Source of the DNA: Rhodosalinus sp046542825
GTDB lineage: Bacteria > Pseudomonadota > Alphaproteobacteria > Rhodobacterales > Rhodobacteraceae
Length of the DNA: 64,000 bases
Direction: 5' to 3'
Assembly (NCBI RefSeq): GCF_046542825.1
Contig: NZ_JBKHAQ010000002.1
Span: 21,342-85,341 of the forward strand
The position numbers were made by a program, and so were the translations under genes. Position 1 is the stretch's first letter. Each line of letters opens with the position of its first letter. Below are positions 60,211 through 64,000 of this stretch, piece by piece. The notes under the pieces were generated by a model. It had not been told where the DNA came from and searched no databases. It saw only the letters and a program-made list of their open reading frames with translations.

Positions 60211-60870
60211 ATGCGACAGGTTGCGACGATCTTCAGGGCGGCGTTGCTCGCGCTGCTCATGGCCGGGCCGGCGGCGGCGGAGTTCGAGCTGAGCATCTAT
60301 AGCGGCTATCAGACCGCGCCGCACAGCCGCGCCAAGGGCGACTATCCCGGCGGCGGCACCTACAACGCGCTCTTCGGCTGGGAAGGACGGTCCTTCGAGT
60401 TGCCGCTCTACTACGGCGCGCGCGGGACATGGTGGGTCAACGACCGCTTCGGCTGGGGCTTCGAGGGCACGCACACCAAGGTCTATGCGCCCGGCGCTGA
60501 GCGCACCGCCGCAGGCTTCGATCGCTTCGAGCTGTCGGACGGGCACAACATCATCACCGCGAATGCGCTGCGGCGGTGGCCGAATCGGTGGAAGGGCGTC
60601 ACGCCCCATGTCGGCGGCGGGCTGGGCTTCGCCATGCCGCACGTCGATGTCGAGCCCGCAGGCGGGCCGCGCACCTACGGGTTCCAGGTGACGGGGCCGG
60701 CGGTGCGGCTTTTTGCCGGGGCCAGCATGGACCTCTCCGAGCGTTGGGCGCTCTTCGGCGAGTATCAGTTCACCTGGTCGGACAACACCGCCGATCTCGA
60801 TGGCGGCGGGTCGCTGGAAACGCGGATCATCACCAACGCGGTCAACCTGGGCGTCAGCTACCGCTTCTGA
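60211..60870 (+). CDS. Outer-membrane beta-barrel protein
   Basis: A 219-residue protein with a signal peptide 1-23 (LALLMAGPAAA) and alternating beta strands ending in the aromatic C-terminus VNLGVSYRF required for outer-membrane insertion. FELPLYYGARGTWWVNDRFGWGFEGTHTKVYA and TPHVGGGLGFAMPHVDVE, in pieces, suggest an eight-stranded barrel of the OmpA/OmpW size. It has no visible PagL His/Ser pair, so a lipid A deacylase role is not supported. The start at 60211 follows GGAGAG and gives the signal peptide. Confidence 0.85.
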   Translation: MRQVATIFRAALLALLMAGPAAAEFELSIYSGYQTAPHSRAKGDYPGGGTYNALFGWEGRSFELPLYYGARGTWWVNDRFGWGFEGTHTKVYAPGAERTAAGFDRFELSDGHNIITANALRRWPNRWKGVTPHVGGGLGFAMPHVDVEPAGGPRTYGFQVTGPAVRLFAGASMDLSERWALFGEYQFTWSDNTADLDGGGSLETRIITNAVNLGVSYRF

Positions 60871-60874
60871 CCGC

Positions 60875-61492
60875 TCAGGCGGCCGGCGGTCGCGTCTCCG
60901 CCATCGCGGGGCGTTCCCCGAAGGCGGCATACCAGTCGTCGAGCGCGCCGCGTCCCTGCCGCCAGGGGCGGTCGGGGTGGCGGAAATCGAGATACCCCAG
61001 CGCGCAGGCCACCGCGATCTGCCCCATGTCGAGCCGCCCGGAGAGGTGGCTCATCCAGCGGTTGCCGACGACGTCGAGCGCGCGGGCGATCTTGGTCCAC
61101 TGCGCGTCCAGCCAGTCCGCCGAGCGGTGCGGTTCGGGGCGAAAGCGTGCCTCGTAGACCATGAGCACCGCGGCATCCATGATCCCGTCCGCCGTCGCCT
61201 CGAGCGTCAGCACGTCCCAGAGCCGCCTTTCGGGATACAGCGGCCCGCGTGCGCGGTCGTTCAGATAGCGGCAGATCACCCGGCTGTCGTAGAGCGCCGG
61301 CCCGTCGTCGCGCAGGAGCGCGGGGATCTTGCCCAGCGGGTTGGCGGCGGCGAGCGCCATGTCTGTGGCCAGCGGCGTGGTCGTCGTGTCGATCTCCTCG
61401 ACCTCGACCTCGCCCTCGAGCTTCAGTTCGCGGATGGCCACGCGCACCTTGCGCACGAAGGGCGAGGCGGCGGCGGAATAGAGCTGCATCAT
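60875..61492 (-). CDS. Glutathione S-transferase family protein
   Basis: A 205-residue protein. The N-terminal thioredoxin-like domain starts MQLYSAAASPFVRKVRVAIREL with Ser at the usual active-site position, followed by NPLGKIPALLRDDGPALYDSRVICRYLNDRA (cis-Pro and SNAIL/TRAIL-type DSR). The C-terminal helical domain contains ADGIMDAAVLMVYE and the DMGQIAVACALGYLDFRHPDRPW motif typical of beta/zeta-like GSTs. Two adjacent ATGs (61492, 61489) could start translation. The substrate is unknown. Confidence 0.92.
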   Translation of the reverse strand: MMQLYSAAASPFVRKVRVAIRELKLEGEVEVEEIDTTTTPLATDMALAAANPLGKIPALLRDDGPALYDSRVICRYLNDRARGPLYPERRLWDVLTLEATADGIMDAAVLMVYEARFRPEPHRSADWLDAQWTKIARALDVVGNRWMSHLSGRLDMGQIAVACALGYLDFRHPDRPWRQGRGALDDWYAAFGERPAMAETRPPAA

Positions 61493-61571
61493 GCGCGGTG
61501 GCTCCCTGTGGCGAGACAAGGGTGCGGCGGGGCGCGGATCGTGTCAACGCAGGCCGCGCGGCGGCACCGCG

Positions 61572-61620
61572 CCGGGGGCGCTGCCCCCGGACCCCCGGGG
61601 TATTGGAGGACCATTGAAAG
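61572..61620 (+). repeat. Single-hairpin GGTATT element (family A, copy 4)
   Basis: ccgggggc-gct-gcccccgg (61572-61590), then acccccggGGTATTggaggaccattgaaag. It has one hairpin and the GAGGACCATTGAAAG-type tail that also occurs alone at 49838-49860. It lies in the 248-bp gap between GST and mtaB, opposite in direction to both. Confidence 0.7.
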
Positions 61621-61740
61621 CAGGGAGCGGTGGCAGCAGGCGCCGTGCCGCCCGCCCGGCGCGTGGACGACCGCCGACGCGGCGGGGGCGCGGCACCCGG
61701 TCGGGCCGCATCCGTGCGATGCGCCACCGCACCGCGGGTC

Positions 61741-62988
61741 TCAGGCGGTGAGAGAGCTGCCCTCTTGGCCGGCGATGCGCAGCGTCTCGATGCCGCCGGT
61801 TTCGTGATCCCTCTGCGTCGTCACCTCTGCGAAGCCTTCCGTGCGGCCGCGGCGCGGGCTTTCCATCAGCACGCGGTGCACCGTGCCCCTCTGCGCGGCA
61901 AGCCAGGCATCGCGGCGCCGGTCGCCCGCGGCGCGCAGGCGCCGGGCGCGGTCGCGGATCGCGGCGCCCTCCACCTGCGGCATCCGTGCGGCGGGCGTGC
62001 CGGCGCGCGGCGAATAGGGAAAGACATGCAGCCAGGTCAGCCCGCAGTCCTCGACCAGGCGCAGCGCGTTCTCGAACTGCGCCTCCGTCTCGGTCGGGAA
62101 CCCGGCGATGATGTCGGCGCCGAACACGATGTCGGGGCGCAGGCGGCGCGCCTCTTCGCAGAAGCGGATGGCGTCGTCGCGCAGGTGGCGGCGCTTCATC
62201 CGCTTCAGGATCAGGTCGTCGCCGTGCTGCAGCGAGAGGTGCAGATGCGGCATCAGGCGGGGCTCCGTCGCCAGCGCCTCCATCAGCGCGGGGTCGGCCT
62301 CGATCGAATCGATCGACGACAGGCGCAGGCGCGGAAGGTCAGGCACCAGGCGCAGGATGCGGCGCACCAGATCGCCCAGCCGCGGTGTGCCCGGCAGGTC
62401 GGCGCCCCAGCTGGTCAGGTCCACGCCGGTCAGCACCACCTCGTTGTAGCCCTCTCCCGCCAGCCGCGCGATCTGTTCCACCACGACGCCGGCGGGGACC
62501 GAGCGCGAATTGCCGCGCCCGAAGGGAATGATGCAGAAGGTGCAGCGGTGATCGCAGCCGTTCTGGATCTGCACATGGGCGCGGGCGCGGGTGCCGAAGC
62601 CGTCGATCAGGTGATGCGCGGTCTCGCGCACCGACATGATGTCCTCGACCTGCACCCGCTCGGTGCCGAAATCGCCGGCCAGCGCGGACCAGGTCGCCGG
62701 CCGCATCTTTTCCGCGTTGCCGATGACATGGTCGACCTCTTCCATGCCGGCGAAGGTCTGCGGCTCGGTCTGCGCGGCGCAGCCCGTCACGACGATGCGC
62801 GCCTGCGGGTTTTCGCGTCGCAGGCGACGGATCTCCTGCCGGGCCTTGCGCACCGCCTCCGCCGTCACCGCGCATGTGTTGACCACCAGCGCGTCGGCGA
62901 GGCCCGCCTCGGCGGCCATGCGGGTCATCGCCTCGGTCTCGTAGGCGTTGAGCCGGCAGCCGAAAGTGGTGAAGCGCGGCGCACTCAT
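61741..62988 (-). CDS. mtaB: tRNA t6A37 methylthiotransferase
   Basis: A 415-residue radical-SAM enzyme that makes ms2t6A37 in tRNAs decoding ANN codons. The N-terminal UPF0004 domain has Cys in FGCRLNAYE, VNTCAVTAEAVRKARQEIRR and VTGCAAQTEP; the radical-SAM cluster is CDHRCTFCIIPFGRGNSRS. GFPTETEAQFENALRLVEDCGL and HVFPYSPRAGTPAARMPQV follow; the C-terminus has a TRAM-like region. It overlaps dapF by 4 bp on the minus strand, a conserved pairing in alphaproteobacteria. Confidence 0.95.
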   Translation of the reverse strand: MSAPRFTTFGCRLNAYETEAMTRMAAEAGLADALVVNTCAVTAEAVRKARQEIRRLRRENPQARIVVTGCAAQTEPQTFAGMEEVDHVIGNAEKMRPATWSALAGDFGTERVQVEDIMSVRETAHHLIDGFGTRARAHVQIQNGCDHRCTFCIIPFGRGNSRSVPAGVVVEQIARLAGEGYNEVVLTGVDLTSWGADLPGTPRLGDLVRRILRLVPDLPRLRLSSIDSIEADPALMEALATEPRLMPHLHLSLQHGDDLILKRMKRRHLRDDAIRFCEEARRLRPDIVFGADIIAGFPTETEAQFENALRLVEDCGLTWLHVFPYSPRAGTPAARMPQVEGAAIRDRARRLRAAGDRRRDAWLAAQRGTVHRVLMESPRRGRTEGFAEVTTQRDHETGGIETLRIAGQEGSSLTA

Positions 62989-63818
62989 GCGAAGGCCCCC
63001 AGGAATTCGGGCGTGAGGGTGCCGGAAAAGACGTGCGCGGTGGGCCCCGTCATCCAGACGCCGTCTTCGCGCCAGTCCACCGCGATCTCGCCGCCGTCGA
63101 GGATCACTGTCACGGCGCGCCCGGTGAGCCCGCGCCGCGCCGCCGCGACCGCCACCGCGCAGGACGACGAGCCGGAGGCCAGCGTGAGTCCCGCGCCGCG
63201 TTCCCAGACGCGCATGCGCAGACGGTCGGGGGCGATCAAGCTGGCCACCTGCACGTTCGTGCGCTCGGGGAAGAGCGGGTCATGCTCGATCCGGGGGCCG
63301 AGATCGGCGAGGTCCACCGCCTCCGCGTCTTCGGTGAAGAAGGTGCAGTGCGGGTTGCCCATGCCCGTCGCGGTGGGCGCGCCGTCGATCGGCAGCTCCA
63401 GCGTGTCCATCTCCCGCGCCAGCGGGATATCCTGCCATGTCAGCCCCGGCGCTCCCATGTTGACAGCGGTAAGCGCGCCGCGCCGTTCGGCCCGCAGCAC
63501 GCCGTGCGCCGTGGCCAGCTTCAGCGCATCGCGCCCCGTCTCGTCCATCAGGTGGCGCGCGATGCAGCGGGTGGCGTTGCCGCAGGCCGCCGAGGGGGAC
63601 CCGTCCGCGTTGAGAAAGTCGAGCCGCGCGTCGCCCTGCGTGTCGATGCGGATCAGGGCCAGCTGGTCGAAGCCCACGCCCCGGTGCCGGTCCGCCAGCG
63701 CGCGGGCGAGCGAGGGCCTCACCTCGACCGGGTGGGCGCGCGCGTCGATCACGACGAAGTCGTTGCCGAGCCCGTGCATCTTCATGAAGGGCAGGCCGGA
63801 GGGGGCGGGGCGATCCAT
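62985..63818 (-). CDS. dapF: Diaminopimelate epimerase
   Basis: A 277-residue cofactor-free racemase that converts LL- to meso-diaminopimelate for lysine and peptidoglycan. The two catalytic Cys are in ADGSPSAACGNATRC and ASGSSSCAVAVAAARRG. PFMKMHGLGNDFVVIDARA starts the fold and GNPHCTFFTEDAEAVDLADLGP lies between. GNATRC is a small variant of the usual GNGxRC. The start at 63818 is the family start. First gene of the dapF-mtaB pair. Confidence 0.96.
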   Translation of the reverse strand: MDRPAPSGLPFMKMHGLGNDFVVIDARAHPVEVRPSLARALADRHRGVGFDQLALIRIDTQGDARLDFLNADGSPSAACGNATRCIARHLMDETGRDALKLATAHGVLRAERRGALTAVNMGAPGLTWQDIPLAREMDTLELPIDGAPTATGMGNPHCTFFTEDAEAVDLADLGPRIEHDPLFPERTNVQVASLIAPDRLRMRVWERGAGLTLASGSSSCAVAVAAARRGLTGRAVTVILDGGEIAVDWREDGVWMTGPTAHVFSGTLTPEFLGAFA

Positions 63819-63882
63819 GTCCGCGCATATACGCGGGCCGCCCCGCGCTTTCCAGTGGCGGGCCTTGGCCGCGTTTCCGGGG

Positions 63883-63911
63883 TTGACCGCGCGCGGAGCT
63901 GTTCCTAGAAG
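63883..63911 (+). promoter_or_regulatory. Promoter of tRNA-Lys
   Basis: TTGACC, 17-base spacer, TAGAAG: five of six and four of six consensus bases, with the -10 ending 10 bases before the mature tRNA 5' end. Confidence 0.7.
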
Positions 63912-63921
63912 GCGCGCCTGT

Positions 63922-63997
63922 GGGCCGTTAGCTCAGTTGGTAGAGCAACTGACTTTTAATCAGTGGGTCGCAGGTTCGAATCCTGCACGGCTCACCA
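63922..63997 (+). tRNA. tRNA-Lys (anticodon UUU)
   Basis: A complete 76-nt tRNA with CCA encoded (63995-63997). The acceptor arm is gggccgt/acggctc (one G-T pair), the D arm is gctcagttggtagagc, the anticodon loop is cttttaa with TTT at 63955-63957, and the T arm is gcagg-ttcgaat-cctgc. The wobble U is a substrate of the mnm5s2U pathway to which mnmD belongs. Confidence 0.97.
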
Positions 63998-64000
63998 CTG

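Noticed and set aside
60211..60870. PagL-type lipid A 3-O-deacylase
   Set aside because: The conserved His-x-Ser active-site pair is not visible; only a generic outer-membrane barrel can be supported.

Overview
The window looks like ordinary core chromosome from a high-GC alphaproteobacterium, most likely a member of the Rhodobacterales (Rhodobacter/Roseobacter relatives). The evidence is the strong G/C preference at third codon positions, the petA-petB-petC order of the cytochrome bc1 operon, several small families that I associate with this order (DUF3035 lipoprotein, DUF1674, DUF2267, a DUF6478-like protein), a LexA-like site of the alphaproteobacterial GAAC-N7-GAAC type in front of dnaE2, and intergenic repeat elements typical of the group. 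I see no insertion sequence, prophage, CRISPR array or plasmid backbone.

Layout. 1-2.9 kb: the end of a surface-polysaccharide locus (O-antigen ligase/polymerase-like membrane protein, GT4 glycosyltransferase, broken serine acetyltransferase). 2.9-8 kb: gpmI, an EnvC-like coiled-coil protein, the protease ctpA, rppH and a DUF2267 protein. 8-11 kb: the SOS-type polymerase dnaE2, which lacks its usual C-terminal part. 11-15 kb: rbfA with a phosphodiester glycosidase-like gene, dapB, a small exported protein, a GAPDH and a short DUF1674 gene. 15-24 kb: rsmB, a heparinase II/III-like gene, purH, lspA, a DUF3035 lipoprotein and a pair of M16 peptidases. 24-36 kb: dapA, a soluble lytic transglycosylase, an EamA transporter, mnmD facing an FAD oxidoreductase, an FMN reductase, map, sfsA, and a four-gene run ending in an OmpA-like protein. 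35.5-49.6 kb: SulP transporter, LysR regulator, FadH-like reductase, AEC transporter, nitroreductase, fghA, a HAD/cyclodeaminase/hydrolase operon, a nitronate monooxygenase/enoyl-CoA hydratase pair and zapE. 49.9-57 kb: folC, accD, a CPBP protease, ilvD and three small surface or unknown genes. 57-64 kb: petCBA on the minus strand, an outer-membrane barrel protein, a GST, mtaB-dapF and tRNA-Lys(UUU).

The genes mostly serve housekeeping functions: glycolysis (gpmI, gap), lysine/diaminopimelate synthesis for peptidoglycan (dapA, dapB, dapF), wall remodelling (Slt, EnvC-like, CtpA), purine, folate, fatty-acid and branched-chain amino-acid synthesis, tRNA and rRNA modification (mnmD, mtaB, rsmB) and respiration (bc1). 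Genes within runs are tightly packed with ATGA-type overlaps.

The least explained features are two families of intergenic repeats (perfect palindromes centred on CGATCG or similar; and a double-hairpin element ending in GGTATTT), a 17-bp tandem repeat, the shortened DnaE2 with an apparent LexA site, and a heparinase-like protein without an obvious signal peptide. I did not find a convincing new multi-gene system.
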